A stretch of DNA of 64,000 nt from DASUSH01 sp036375215. GTDB lineage: Bacteria > Actinomycetota > Thermoleophilia > Solirubrobacterales > 70-9. A program made the position numbers and the translations under genes. Each line of letters opens with the position of its first letter. Position 1 is the stretch's first letter. The notes under the pieces are model-generated. The model was not told where the DNA came from. It did not search any database and saw only the letters and a program-made list of their open reading frames with translations. Below are positions 18,965-27,619 of this stretch, piece by piece. Where the stretch lies: assembly GCA_036375215.1 (NCBI GenBank), contig DASUSH010000094.1, positions 1 through 64,000 of the forward strand, read 5' to 3'.

Positions 18965-19783
18965 CTAGCGGGCCAGAAGGAGCGCGGCCCAGTCGCCGTC
19001 GCCGAGCCGGCGCCGCTCGGCGAAGCCGTGGGCGGCAAAGGCGCCGGCGACCTCGTCCGCCTCGCGGGCGAGGAGGCCGGAGCAGACGAGGCGCTCGGGC
19101 GCCTCGCCGAGGCGGGCCGCCACCTCGAGCAGGACGGGCGCTGTGAGGTTGGCCGTGGCGGTCGGGGCGGCGGGCGCCGGCCCGGTGCGCAGGTTGCGGC
19201 GCTCGAGCGCGATCTCGACCCCGTTCGCGGCCGCGTTCTCGCCGGCGGCGGCGATCGCGGCGAGCTCGTGGTCGCAGCCCGAGACCGGCGCGAAGCCGAG
19301 CTTGGCGGCGGCGATCGCGAGCACCCCGGAGCCCGTGCCCCAGTCCGTCAGGGCGCCCTGCGCTTCGCCGGAGGCGGCGAGCTCGATCAGGAGCTCGAGG
19401 CACATCCGGGTGGTCGCGTGGGCGCCGGTGCCGAAGGCCTGGCCGGGATCGACGACGATGCGCTCCAGGGGGCCGGAGTCCGGCACCTCCTCCCACGACG
19501 GCGCGACGACGAGCCTGTCGCCGACGACGATCGGCCTGTGGAAGTCGCGCCAGCGGTCGGTCCAGTCGTCGGGGATCTCCTCGCTGGTGACCTCGATCGA
19601 GCCGCCCTCGACTTCGGCGGCCAGCGCGCCGAGCTCGGGCAGCTCGCCGGGGGCGCCGTAGATCGCGTACTCGACGTAGCCCTCGCCCTCGTCCTCCTCG
19701 ACCCCGCCCGGGGCGAGCACGAGGAGCTCCGCGAGCACCCGCTCGCCGAGCTCCGGCGGGCAGCGGACCGCCAGGCGGATCAA
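18965..19783 (-). CDS. prmA: Ribosomal protein L11 methyltransferase
   Basis: From the TTG at 19783 ([16 protein letters not shown]) the protein is 272 residues. The N-terminal substrate-binding part is followed by [20 protein letters not shown] and the SAM site [17 protein letters not shown]. The usual NPPY-like motif is replaced by TANLTAPVL, as in PrmA (NILA-type). It trimethylates L11. The TTG overlaps the dnaJ TGA as TTGA. The hrcA-dnaJ-prmA order is common in Gram-positive bacteria. Confidence 0.93.
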   Translation of the reverse strand: MIRLAVRCPPELGERVLAELLVLAPGGVEEDEGEGYVEYAIYGAPGELPELGALAAEVEGGSIEVTSEEIPDDWTDRWRDFHRPIVVGDRLVVAPSWEEVPDSGPLERIVVDPGQAFGTGAHATTRMCLELLIELAASGEAQGALTDWGTGSGVLAIAAAKLGFAPVSGCDHELAAIAAAGENAAANGVEIALERRNLRTGPAPAAPTATANLTAPVLLEVAARLGEAPERLVCSGLLAREADEVAGAFAAHGFAERRRLGDGDWAALLLAR

Positions 19784-20910
19784 CCGAACGCGCGTCGGAC
19801 GCGCGAGAAGATGCCCTCGCGCCGGCGCCCGCGCAGGTTCTCCTCGGTGATCGTCTCCCCCAGGCGCGCCGCGAGCTCGCGCTGCTCGTCGGTGAGGTTC
19901 GCGGGGACAACGACGTTGAAGAGGACGTGCTGGTCTCCGCGCGCGCTCTGGCGCAGGGTCGGCAGGCCGAGCCCCCTGAGCGTGACCCGCTCCCCGTGCT
20001 GGCTCCCGGCCGGAACCTCGACGGTCTCGGTGCCGTCGAGCGTCGCGACCTCGACCTCGACGCCGAGCATCGCCTCGGTGGCGGACACGTCGACGACCGA
20101 GACCAGGTCCGGGCCCTCGCGGAGGAGGCGTTCGTCCGCGGCGACCGCGACCTCGACGTAGAGGTCGCCGCTGCGCCCGCCGGATTCGCCGGCGTGGCCG
20201 GCGCCGCCGATCCGGATCCGCTGGCCGTTCTCGATCCCGGGCGGGATCTCGATGTCGAAGGTGCGATCGCCGACCGTGCGGCCCCGCCCGTCGCAGACCT
20301 CGCATGGCGTCTCGGCGATCTTGCCGTCGCCGCCGCAGGTGTCGCAGGCGACCGCGCGGACCATCTGGCCGAAGGCGGTCCGGCTGACCTGGCGCAGCTG
20401 GCCGGCGCCGCCGCAGGTCTCGCAGGTGCGGATCGGCGTCCCCGGCTCGGCGCCGTTGCCGCGGCAGTGCTCGCACGTCTGCACGGCCTCGAAGGAGATC
20501 TCGCGGGTGGCGCCGGTGACCACCTCGGCGAGGGTGATCTCGACCTCCGCCGCCACGTCGGCGCCGCCGGCCGAGCCGCGGCCGCCGAAGATGTCGCCGA
20601 ACGGCGAGCCCGATCCGCCGCCGAAGAACGCCTGGAAGATGTCCTCGACGCTGCCAAACCCGGAGCTGCGCGGGCTCCAGCCGCCGGAGCGCAGGCCGTC
20701 GTGCCCGAAGGCGTCGTATGTCTGCCGCCGCTCGGGGTCGGAGAGCACCTCGTAGGCCTCGGCGGCGCGCTTGAACTTCTCCTCGGCCTCGGGGTCGTGC
20801 TTGTTGACGTCGGGGTGGAGCTCGCGGGCGACCTTGCGGAACGCCTTCTTGATCTCCGTCTCGGAGGCCCCCCGCTCGACGCCGAGGAGCTCGTAGTAGT
20901 CCTCCGGCAC
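19780..20910 (-). CDS. dnaJ: Chaperone DnaJ
   Basis: The 376-residue class I J-protein has a J domain with HPD ([10 protein letters not shown]), a Gly/Phe-rich segment (about residues 75-115), four CxxCxGxG zinc repeats ([32 protein letters not shown]) and the C-terminal substrate domains. It stimulates DnaK ATPase. No dnaK or grpE is in the window, so this is the hrcA-linked dnaJ. The stop overlaps the prmA start. Confidence 0.97.
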   Translation of the reverse strand: MPEDYYELLGVERGASETEIKKAFRKVARELHPDVNKHDPEAEEKFKRAAEAYEVLSDPERRQTYDAFGHDGLRSGGWSPRSSGFGSVEDIFQAFFGGGSGSPFGDIFGGRGSAGGADVAAEVEITLAEVVTGATREISFEAVQTCEHCRGNGAEPGTPIRTCETCGGAGQLRQVSRTAFGQMVRAVACDTCGGDGKIAETPCEVCDGRGRTVGDRTFDIEIPPGIENGQRIRIGGAGHAGESGGRSGDLYVEVAVAADERLLREGPDLVSVVDVSATEAMLGVEVEVATLDGTETVEVPAGSQHGERVTLRGLGLPTLRQSARGDQHVLFNVVVPANLTDEQRELAARLGETITEENLRGRRREGIFSRVRRAFG

Positions 20911-20913
20911 GGG

Positions 20914-21945
20914 CTAACCGCCTTCGTAGACCGTCTCGAAGAAGCGGGAGAGCTGGCCGGCGGCGTCGCGGACGGAGGAGATCGCGGTGGCGTAGTCCAT
21001 GCGCAGCGGGCCGACCACGCCGACCGCACCGAGGTTGCGGTAGCCGAGCCCGTAATTGGCGCCGACGATGCTCACCGAGCGGAGCTCCGGCTCGGGGTTC
21101 TCGGCGCCGATCCAGAGGAAGACCGAGCGCTCCTCGAGCGCCGAGCGCAGCATCTCGAGCAGGCCGGCGCGGCGCTCGAGCGCGCGCATCAGGGCGTCGA
21201 CCTCGGGCAGGTCACGCGAGTGCGACTCCGACAGGAGGCGGGCGGCACCGTCGACGTAGATCGTGCTCTCGACGTCGGTCTCGAGCGCGGTGAAGGCGCC
21301 CCCGAGCTGGTCGAGGAAGCGGCGCTCGGGCGGGCTCAGCTCCGGGTCGGCGAGGCGGCTCGCGATCATCCGCGCGCCGAGGCCCATCCCGGCGAGCCGC
21401 TCGTTCAGGTAGCTCGAGGCCCACTCGACGAGCCCGCGGTCGACCTCCCGCGCGAAGGTGAAGACGCGCTTGGTGACGGAGCCGTTGGAGGCGATCACGA
21501 CCACCATCACGACCTTCGGCTGGAGCTGGAGGACCTCGACGCGGTGGATCCGGGCGCTCGACGGCGGTGGCGCCGTCGCGAGCGCGAGCAGATCGGTCAT
21601 CTGCGAGAGCGCGGCGGTGGTCTCGCGCATCGCCTCCTCGACCTCGCGGCGCATCCGATCGAGGCTGAGCGAGGAGTCCCGCTCGGCGGGCAGGCGGTCG
21701 CCGGTGGCGATCAGCTGGTCGGCGTAGAAGCGGTAGCCGGAGTCGGTCGGGACACGGCCCGCCGAGGTGTGCGGGTGGGTGAGGTAGCCCGCGCTCTCGA
21801 GCGCGGCGAGCTCGGAGCGCACCGTGGACGCGCCCCAGTCGATCCCGGAGCGCTCGGCGATCGCCTTCGAGCCGACCGGGCGGCCGGACTCCAGGTAATC
21901 GCCCACGACCGCCTCGAGAATGTGCTGCTGTCGCTCGCTTAGCAT
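20914..21945 (-). CDS. hrcA: Heat-inducible transcription repressor HrcA
   Basis: The 343-residue repressor has an N-terminal winged helix (RQQHILEAVVGDYLESGRPVGSKAIAER, split by normal family residues) and YLTHPHTSAGRVPTDSGYR, a hallmark of HrcA. It normally binds CIRCE inverted repeats (TTAGCACTC-N9-GAGTGCTAA) at heat-shock operons. No CIRCE is present upstream of this gene. A TAAGCT box ends 9 nt before the ATG. The gene heads the long minus-strand array. Confidence 0.96.
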   Translation of the reverse strand: MLSERQQHILEAVVGDYLESGRPVGSKAIAERSGIDWGASTVRSELAALESAGYLTHPHTSAGRVPTDSGYRFYADQLIATGDRLPAERDSSLSLDRMRREVEEAMRETTAALSQMTDLLALATAPPPSSARIHRVEVLQLQPKVVMVVVIASNGSVTKRVFTFAREVDRGLVEWASSYLNERLAGMGLGARMIASRLADPELSPPERRFLDQLGGAFTALETDVESTIYVDGAARLLSESHSRDLPEVDALMRALERRAGLLEMLRSALEERSVFLWIGAENPEPELRSVSIVGANYGLGYRNLGAVGVVGPLRMDYATAISSVRDAAGQLSRFFETVYEGG

Positions 21946-21954
21946 CGTCGAGCA

Positions 21955-21960
21955 AGCTTA
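21955..21960 (-). promoter_or_regulatory. -10-like hexamer for hrcA
   Basis: TAAGCT on the minus strand lies 9 nt before the hrcA ATG. The intergenic space lacks a CIRCE element. Confidence 0.35.
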
Positions 21961-21966
21961 GGGTCC

Positions 21967-21986
21967 GGCCCCGCGGCAGCGGGGCC
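21967..21986 (-). terminator. GC hairpin between the FHA gene and hrcA
   Basis: A perfect 7-bp stem GGCCCCG/CGGGGCC with a 6-nt loop lies 14 bp beyond the stop of the FHA gene and 21 bp before hrcA. There is no U-tract, so it may be a GC-only terminator or an mRNA-end structure. Confidence 0.4.
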
Positions 21987-22000
21987 GCGGGGGAAGCGGG

Positions 22001-22939
22001 CTAGATGACCGCGAGCCCGACGCCGAGCAGGACGACCGCCGCGATCCCGGTCGCCAGCACCAGCCCGGGCCGGCGCGACTTCGAGAAGTACTGGATCGAG
22101 AAGACCAGGAAGGCGATCGAGGCGATCGTGCCGAGCACGGAGAGGATCGAGCCGATCGCGCGCGTCCCGCTGCTGCCGTCGTAGCAGTCGTCCAAGAAGC
22201 TCAGGCCCGGGTCGTCGCAGAGGTCGAGGCTCAGCGCCACCCCGACGACGATCAGGGCGAAGATGCCCGCGAGCATGACGACGATCGAGAGGACGAGCGC
22301 GGTGACGCGCAGCCCGGTCGAGGCCTGCGATCCCGTCCGCGGCGGTGTCCCGGGGACGGCGCCGGGCGGGGGCGGGGGCGCGGCGGCCCGCTGCGGCGCG
22401 GGGGGCTGCGGCGGCGGGGGCGGCGGCGTCGGGGGCTTGGCGCGGGGCGGCGGCGGAGCGGCGGCCGGCGGTGGCGGCGGCTCGGCGGATGGAGGTGGCG
22501 GCGTCGGCGGCTCGGGCGCCACCGGCTGGGGCGCGGTGACGTCGTCGGGCCCGAGGCCCGGCGGCACCTCGGCGGCCGCCACGGTGCGGTCGGGGTCGGG
22601 CGGGGGCTGCGCGGAGACCTTGGTCGCGCCCGGGTCCGGCGGCGGTGGCGGCGGCGGGGCCTCGACCTTGATCGTCGTCATCCCGGCCACGATCTCCTCG
22701 CCGCCGGCGAGCAGGCGCGGTCCGGAGATCCGCTCGCCGTCGACGCGCGTGCCGTTGCGGGAGCCGAGGTCGTTGATCTCGACGCCGCCGTCGGGCAGCG
22801 TCCGCAGCTCGAAGTGCTGCCGCGAGACCTCCTCGTCCGCCAGCAGGAAGTCGACGTCCTCGCGGCCGACCGTGTAGCGCTCGCCGCTCGGCTCGATCTC
22901 GGTGCCCGCATCCGGGCCTGAGGTGATCTGGAAGCGCAC
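22001..22939 (-). CDS. FHA-domain membrane protein with Pro-rich linker
   Basis: This 312-residue protein starts with an FHA phosphothreonine-binding domain (about residues 1-90: GERYTVGREDVDF, EVSRQHFELR, INDLGSRNGTRVDGERI). A linker of about 110 residues rich in Pro/Ala follows, then three hydrophobic segments at the C-terminus (about 215-312). It is probably a membrane-tethered reader of Ser/Thr kinase phosphorylation. No kinase gene is adjacent. The predicted start is GTG. Confidence 0.85.
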   Translation of the reverse strand: MRFQITSGPDAGTEIEPSGERYTVGREDVDFLLADEEVSRQHFELRTLPDGGVEINDLGSRNGTRVDGERISGPRLLAGGEEIVAGMTTIKVEAPPPPPPPDPGATKVSAQPPPDPDRTVAAAEVPPGLGPDDVTAPQPVAPEPPTPPPPSAEPPPPPAAAPPPPRAKPPTPPPPPPQPPAPQRAAAPPPPPGAVPGTPPRTGSQASTGLRVTALVLSIVVMLAGIFALIVVGVALSLDLCDDPGLSFLDDCYDGSSGTRAIGSILSVLGTIASIAFLVFSIQYFSKSRRPGLVLATGIAAVVLLGVGLAVI

Positions 22940-22946
22940 GCCGGCC

Positions 22947-23342
22947 CTACCCCGTCGCGATCGTCGCGCTCGCGTTGCGGATGATCTGGTTGCCGTTCTG
23001 CTCGGCGGCCGTCTCGGTGACGACCGTGCCGTTCCCGGCCTCGACCACCTCGGCGGTGACGACGACCTCCTGCTCGGGGAAGCCCATGCCGCGGAACTGG
23101 ACCTCGAGCCGCTTCAGCGAGCGCGGGTCGCCGCCCGCGGCCTCGGTGTGCGCGCGGGCCACCTGGGCCATCGTCCAGAGCCCGTGGAGGATCGTCGACG
23201 GCAGGCCGACCGACTTCGCGAACTCCTCGTCGGTGTGGATCGGGTTTGGGTCGCCGGACGCCGCCGCGTAGCGCTTCGTCAGCCCGGCGTCCGGGGTGAC
23301 GTGCAGCTCGGGAATCGAGTCGCCCTTGCTCAGGTCGGCCAT
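22947..23342 (-). CDS. MaoC-type hydratase/dehydratase (HadB-like half)
   Basis: The 131-residue hot-dog protein carries the hydratase 2 signature AAASGDPNPIHTDEEFAKSVGLPSTILHG, with catalytic Asp and His spaced as in R-specific enoyl hydratases. Its partner half lies 7 bp upstream. In mycobacteria HadA and HadB form a heterodimeric 3-hydroxyacyl dehydratase of fatty acid synthesis; by analogy these two could act together on acyl thioesters. Confidence 0.88.
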   Translation of the reverse strand: MADLSKGDSIPELHVTPDAGLTKRYAAASGDPNPIHTDEEFAKSVGLPSTILHGLWTMAQVARAHTEAAGGDPRSLKRLEVQFRGMGFPEQEVVVTAEVVEAGNGTVVTETAAEQNGNQIIRNASATIATG

Positions 23343-23349
23343 CGGCCGC

Positions 23350-23790
23350 TCACACTCCTCGCACGATGTTGGTCCAGGTCGCGCGGACGACCTCGCCCCC
23401 GTCCTGGTTCGTGGAGACGGTCTCGAAGACGTAGAAGCCCTTGCCGTCCTGTTCGTAGATCTGCTTGCAGGTCGCGTTGGTCGTGATCTCGTCGCCGGCG
23501 CAGACCGGCTCGCCCCACTCGAACAGCTGACCGCCGTGGACCATCGCGCCGAAGTTGATCCCGACCTCGGGGTCCAGGATCGCCTGGCCCATCGCCGGCG
23601 AGCTGTAGACGACCGCGAACATCGGGGGCGCGACGAGGTCGCGGAAGCCCGCCGCCTTCGCAGCGCCGGCGTCCTGGTGGACCTCGCCGGTCTCGCCCAC
23701 GGCGTCCGCGTACTGGCGGATCCGGTCGGCCTCGACCTCGAAGGTCTCGGGGCCCCACTGCTTGCCCACGGCTTTGTCGTCGACTGGCAT
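23350..23790 (-). CDS. MaoC N-terminal-domain dehydratase (HadA-like half)
   Basis: The 146-residue protein fits the FAS1-like/MaoC_dehydrat_N family: VEADRIRQYADAVGE, DLVAPPMFAVVY, GAMVHGGQLFEW, and a C-terminal TNQDGGEVVRATWTNIVR. It lacks the canonical Asp-His pair of the other half, as in HadA, and probably binds the acyl chain. The gene precedes the HadB-like gene. A TATAAC element lies about 13 nt before the ATG. Confidence 0.85.
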   Translation of the reverse strand: MPVDDKAVGKQWGPETFEVEADRIRQYADAVGETGEVHQDAGAAKAAGFRDLVAPPMFAVVYSSPAMGQAILDPEVGINFGAMVHGGQLFEWGEPVCAGDEITTNATCKQIYEQDGKGFYVFETVSTNQDGGEVVRATWTNIVRGV

Positions 23791-23848
23791 CGCGGCGGCG
23801 AGTTATATCGAGGCTTCGGCGCTCTCGCGGTCGGGGTAGCCGCTGCGG

Positions 23849-25639
23849 TCAGCCGTCGAGCTCGAGCACGGCGAGGAACGCCTCCTGCGGAACCTCCACC
23901 TGCCCGACCTGCTTCATCCGCTTCTTGCCCTTCTTCTGCTTCTCGAGGAGCTTGCGCTTGCGGGTCACGTCGCCGCCGTAGAGCTTCGCCGTGACGTCCT
24001 TGCGCAGCGCCTTGACGGTCTCGCGGGAGAGCACGCGGGAGCCGACGGCGGCCTGCACCGGGACGTCGAAGAGCTGGCGCGGGATCGTCTTCTGGAGGCG
24101 CTCGACGAGGGTCCTGCCCACCTTGTAGGCGTGGTCGCGGTGGACGATCACCGACAGCGCGTCGACGCGGTCGCCGGCGAGCAGGATGTCGAGCTTGACG
24201 AGATCGCCGGGCCGGTTGCCGATCGGCTCGTAGTCGAGCGACGCGTAGCCCGCGGTCCGGGACTTGAGCTGGTCGAAGAAGTCGAGGACGATCTCGGCGA
24301 GCGGCAGGTCGTAGTGGAGCTGGACGCGCTCCGGCGAGAGGTAGTGCATGTCGACGTGGGTGCCGCGGCGCTGCTGGCAGAGCTCCATCACCGCGCCCAC
24401 GTGGTCCTTGGGGCCGATCACGGTTGCGCGGATGTAGGGCTCGAGGATCTCCTCGATCGTGCCTGGGTCCGGCATCTCGACGGGGCTGTGGACCTCGACG
24501 CGCTCGCCGCCGATCAGGACGACGTCGTAGCGGACGGTCGGGGTCGTGGCCAGGAGCTCGAGGTCGTACTCCCGCTCGAGCCGCTCGCGGACGATGTCCA
24601 TGTGCAGGAGGCCGAGGAAGCCGCAGCGGAAACCGAACCCGAGCGCCTGTGAGGTCTCGGGCTCATACGAGAGCGCGGCGTCGTTCAGCGAGAGGCGGTC
24701 GAGGGCGTCGCGCAGGTCCTCGTAGCGGTCGGTGTCGATCGGGAAGAGGCCGCAGAAGACCATCGGCCGGACCTCGCGGTAGCCGGGCAGGGGCTCGGTC
24801 GCGGGGTTCTCGGCCGCGGTCAGGGTGTCGCCGACCCGGAGCTTGGAGACGTCTTTGATCCCGGTGATGACGTAGCCGACCTCGCCGGCGGCCATCCCCG
24901 ACGCGGGCGTCATCTCCGGGGTGAAGAAGCCGATCTCGTCGATCTCTGCGCGAGTGCCCGCCTGCATCGCGACGATCGGCTCACGCTTCGCGAAGGCGCC
25001 GTCCATCATCCGCACGTAGGCGACCGCGCCGCGGTACTGGTCGAACTCGGAGTCGAAGATCAGCGCCCGCGGCGGCGCCGCGGGCTTCCCCGCCGGCGGT
25101 GGGACGCGCGCGACGATCGCCTCCAGCACCTCGACCACCCCATCCCCGGTCTTCGCCGAGATCCGCAGGACGTCCTCGGCGCCGCCGAGCAGGTCGTCGA
25201 TCTCGGCGGCGACCTGGTCCGGCTCGGCGCTCGGCAGGTCGACCTTGTTCAGCACCGGGATCAGCTCGAGCCCGGCCTCGATCGCGGCGTAGGTGTTGGC
25301 GACGGTCTGCGCCTCGACGCCCTGCGACGCGTCGACGACGAGGAGGGCCCCCTCGCACGCGGCCATCGAGCGCGAGACCTCGTAGGAGAAGTCGACGTGG
25401 CCCGGGGTGTCGATCAGGTGCAGGTGGTAGGTCTCGCCGTCGGAGGCGTCGTAGGCGACCTGGACGGCCTGCGCCTTGATCGTGATGCCGCGCTCGCGCT
25501 CGAGGTCCATCGAGTCGAGCACCTGGGCGCGCATCTTCTTCGGGTCCACGGTCTTCGTGACCTCGAGGATGCGGTCGGCAAGGGTCGACTTGCCGTGGTC
25601 GATGTGGGCGATGATCGAGAAGTTGCGGATGCGCTCCAT
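23849..25639 (-). CDS. lepA: Elongation factor 4 (LepA)
   Basis: From ATG 25639 ([20 protein letters not shown]) the protein is 596 residues, the standard length. G1 is [10 protein letters not shown]3 DTPGH, G4 NKVD, G5 ISAKTGDG. The LepA-specific C-terminal domain is present ([25 protein letters not shown]). It is a ribosomal GTPase that acts in back-translocation or initiation. The frame extends to 25909, but that part overlaps the divergent GH114 gene. Confidence 0.98.
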   Translation of the reverse strand: MERIRNFSIIAHIDHGKSTLADRILEVTKTVDPKKMRAQVLDSMDLERERGITIKAQAVQVAYDASDGETYHLHLIDTPGHVDFSYEVSRSMAACEGALLVVDASQGVEAQTVANTYAAIEAGLELIPVLNKVDLPSAEPDQVAAEIDDLLGGAEDVLRISAKTGDGVVEVLEAIVARVPPPAGKPAAPPRALIFDSEFDQYRGAVAYVRMMDGAFAKREPIVAMQAGTRAEIDEIGFFTPEMTPASGMAAGEVGYVITGIKDVSKLRVGDTLTAAENPATEPLPGYREVRPMVFCGLFPIDTDRYEDLRDALDRLSLNDAALSYEPETSQALGFGFRCGFLGLLHMDIVRERLEREYDLELLATTPTVRYDVVLIGGERVEVHSPVEMPDPGTIEEILEPYIRATVIGPKDHVGAVMELCQQRRGTHVDMHYLSPERVQLHYDLPLAEIVLDFFDQLKSRTAGYASLDYEPIGNRPGDLVKLDILLAGDRVDALSVIVHRDHAYKVGRTLVERLQKTIPRQLFDVPVQAAVGSRVLSRETVKALRKDVTAKLYGGDVTRKRKLLEKQKKGKKRMKQVGQVEVPQEAFLAVLELDG

Positions 25640-25649
25640 GGGCGAGACC

Positions 25650-25663
25650 AGGCTAGTTATCGT
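25650..25663. promoter_or_regulatory. Divergent -10-like hexamers, lepA and GH114 gene
   Basis: On the minus strand TAGCCT (25650-25655) ends 10 nt before the lepA ATG. On the plus strand TATCGT (25658-25663) ends 6 nt before GTG 25670. Only 30 bp separate the two starts, so both transcripts would be leaderless or nearly so. Confidence 0.35.
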
Positions 25664-25669
25664 CGGGAC

Positions 25670-26479
25670 GTGCGGCTCGTCGCGACGCTCGCGCTGTCCG
25701 TCGCCTCGCTGGCGGGGGCCGGCCCGGCCGCGGCCGCCGGGGTGCCCGACCCGCTCCCCTGCGACCCGGCGGCGGGGCCGTGCTGGGACCCGGCGCCGAC
25801 CACCGAGCCGTGGCAGATCCAGCTCCAGGGGCGGATCGACCTCTCGGTGCCGGCTCCGGTGTACGACATCGACGCCGACTCCGGCCGAGCGCTCGTCGAA
25901 GCGATCCACGCCCAGGGCGATCGGGCGATCTGCTACATCAGCGCCGGCAGCTGGGAGCCTTACCGCGCGGACGCCGGCGAGTTCCCGAAGCGGCTACTCG
26001 GCAGGCCGATCGCGGGCTTCGAGGAGGAGCGCTGGCTAGACATCCGCCGGATCGGCCGGCTGCGGCCGATCATCGAGGCGCGCATGGACGAGTGCGCGGC
26101 GAAGGGGTTCGACGCGATCGACCCCGACAACGTGGACGGCTACCGGAACCGGACGGGATTCCCGCTCGGCGGGCGCGACCAGCTCGCCTACAACTCCTTC
26201 GTCGCGAACGCCGCGCACGAGCGCGGGCTGGCGGTGGGCCTCAAAAACGACCTCGGCCAGGCCCGGAGGCTGCTCCCCTACTTCGACTTCGCCGTCAACG
26301 AGCAGTGCTTCCAGTACCGCGAGTGCGACCGGCTCGACCGCTTCGTCGCCGCGGCCAAGCCGGTCTACGGGATCGAGTACGAGGTCGGGCGCGACCGATT
26401 CTGCGCCACATCGCTCGAGCACGGCTTCTCGACGATCTTCAAGCGCTACGGCCTGCGCGCATTCCGCGAGGCCTGCTGA
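25670..26479 (+). CDS. Secreted endo alpha-1,4 polygalactosaminidase-like protein (GH114/TM1410)
   Basis: From GTG 25670 the product is 269 residues with a signal peptide ([22 protein letters not shown]). The mature part has a TIM-barrel pattern: [40 protein letters not shown], the [11 protein letters not shown] motif with putative catalytic acidic residues, [12 protein letters not shown] and [10 protein letters not shown]. Family members cleave galactosaminogalactan-type polymers. Four Cys in the mature part may form disulfides. It diverges from lepA and converges with the C2H2 membrane protein gene. Confidence 0.88.
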   Translation: MRLVATLALSVASLAGAGPAAAAGVPDPLPCDPAAGPCWDPAPTTEPWQIQLQGRIDLSVPAPVYDIDADSGRALVEAIHAQGDRAICYISAGSWEPYRADAGEFPKRLLGRPIAGFEEERWLDIRRIGRLRPIIEARMDECAAKGFDAIDPDNVDGYRNRTGFPLGGRDQLAYNSFVANAAHERGLAVGLKNDLGQARRLLPYFDFAVNEQCFQYRECDRLDRFVAAAKPVYGIEYEVGRDRFCATSLEHGFSTIFKRYGLRAFREAC

Positions 26480-26480
26480 G

Positions 26481-27611
26481 TCAGGCGCGGGGCTCGGGGC
26501 CGCTCGGCAGCTCGTTCCGGTGGTGGGTCTCGAGGTGGCGGCGGGCGACGCCCACGTCGCGGAACCGCCACCCGCAGACGCCGCAGCGGATCTCCTTCTC
26601 GCCGGTCGCGATCAGCGCGCCGCCGTCGATCGCCTGGGTGGGCTCGCCGCTCGGCGGGGGCGGCGGGCCCCCGGGCGGCGGGGGCGGGAAGCCGGCCGGC
26701 ACGGGGGGCGCGGGGACGGGCGTCTGGCCCACCGGCGGGGGCGGCTGCGATGGGCCCGGCGAGGGCGGGGGCGGCGGCTGAGCGCCGCCGGCCGAAGGTG
26801 GCGGGGGCGGGGGCGCGCTGCCCGGTGGTGGTGGTGGTGGTGGTGGTGGCGGCGGCTGCGCCCCGGGCGGCGGCATCGCCCCGGGCGGCGGCGGCTGGGC
26901 GAACACGGCGGCGCGGACGCCGTCGTCGCGCTCGCTGATCCGGCGGATCACGATGCAGGCGAGGATGGCGGCGGCGACCAGGCAGAGCATCCCGGGCGCG
27001 GCGATCGTGGCGGCGGTCTGGTCGCGCTCGAAGTCGGCGCGGCCTTCGAGCACGCCGTCGGCGTCGAAGCCGGCGATCACCGCGATGACGCCGAGGATGC
27101 TCGCGCCGACCCAGAGCGCCCACCACCAGTGCAGGAGGGGGGTCACCGGGCGCTTGCGCCAGGAGGCGTCGCGGACCTCGGCGCCGGCCTCGCCCGCCCG
27201 CCAGACGTCGTCGATCATCTGCTTCGGCCGGATCCAGTTGAAGACCGGGATGAACCACGAGCCGATCGCCCACCCCGGCCGGTAGCGGAGCCCCGCGACC
27301 GAGGTGCGCAGCAGGTTGCCGTAGGCGCGGTACATCCAGGCGATGAAGAACCCGGCGACGACGCAGGCGATCACGCCGATCAGGATGCTGAGCCCGGCGC
27401 GGGCCGCCTGCAGGTCCTCGACGTCGGCGAGCGAGCCGTCGTGGTGCAGGTACTGCGTGATCGCGTCGACGTAGGTGATCTCGACGATGAACGAGACGCC
27501 GTAGAGGATCGCGAGGATGATCAGCAGGACCGTCGCCGTCCAGCCGAAGCCGCCGAGCGGACGCGGCGGGTCCGAGACGTTCGCGATCCGGTGCGTGCTG
27601 GGGCCGGCCAC
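26481..27611 (-). CDS. DUF4328-like membrane protein with poly-Pro linker and C-terminal C2H2 finger
   Basis: From GTG 27611 the protein has 376 residues. The N-terminal 225 residues contain four or more membrane segments and the DUF4328 pattern (WMYRAYGNLLRT, RPGWAIGSWFIPVFNWIRPK). A linker of about 100 residues is almost pure Pro/Gly/Ala/Ser, partly encoded by a (GGT)8 tract. The last 45 residues hold CGVCGWRFRDVGVARRHLETHH, a C-x2-C-x12-H-x3-H spacing of a classical C2H2 zinc finger, which is rare in bacteria. The function is unknown. It starts 8 bp after the murJ stop. Confidence 0.78.
   Translation of the reverse strand: MAGPSTHRIANVSDPPRPLGGFGWTATVLLIILAILYGVSFIVEITYVDAITQYLHHDGSLADVEDLQAARAGLSILIGVIACVVAGFFIAWMYRAYGNLLRTSVAGLRYRPGWAIGSWFIPVFNWIRPKQMIDDVWRAGEAGAEVRDASWRKRPVTPLLHWWWALWVGASILGVIAVIAGFDADGVLEGRADFERDQTAATIAAPGMLCLVAAAILACIVIRRISERDDGVRAAVFAQPPPPGAMPPPGAQPPPPPPPPPPPGSAPPPPPPSAGGAQPPPPPSPGPSQPPPPVGQTPVPAPPVPAGFPPPPPGGPPPPPSGEPTQAIDGGALIATGEKEIRCGVCGWRFRDVGVARRHLETHHRNELPSGPEPRA
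26824..26847. repeat. (GGT)8 microsatellite in the poly-Pro linker
   Basis: Eight perfect GGT units (ACC for Pro on the coding strand) followed by GGC units. A slippage-prone tract that changes linker length in steps of one Pro without frameshift. Confidence 0.9.
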
Positions 27612-27619
27612 GCCCGCGC

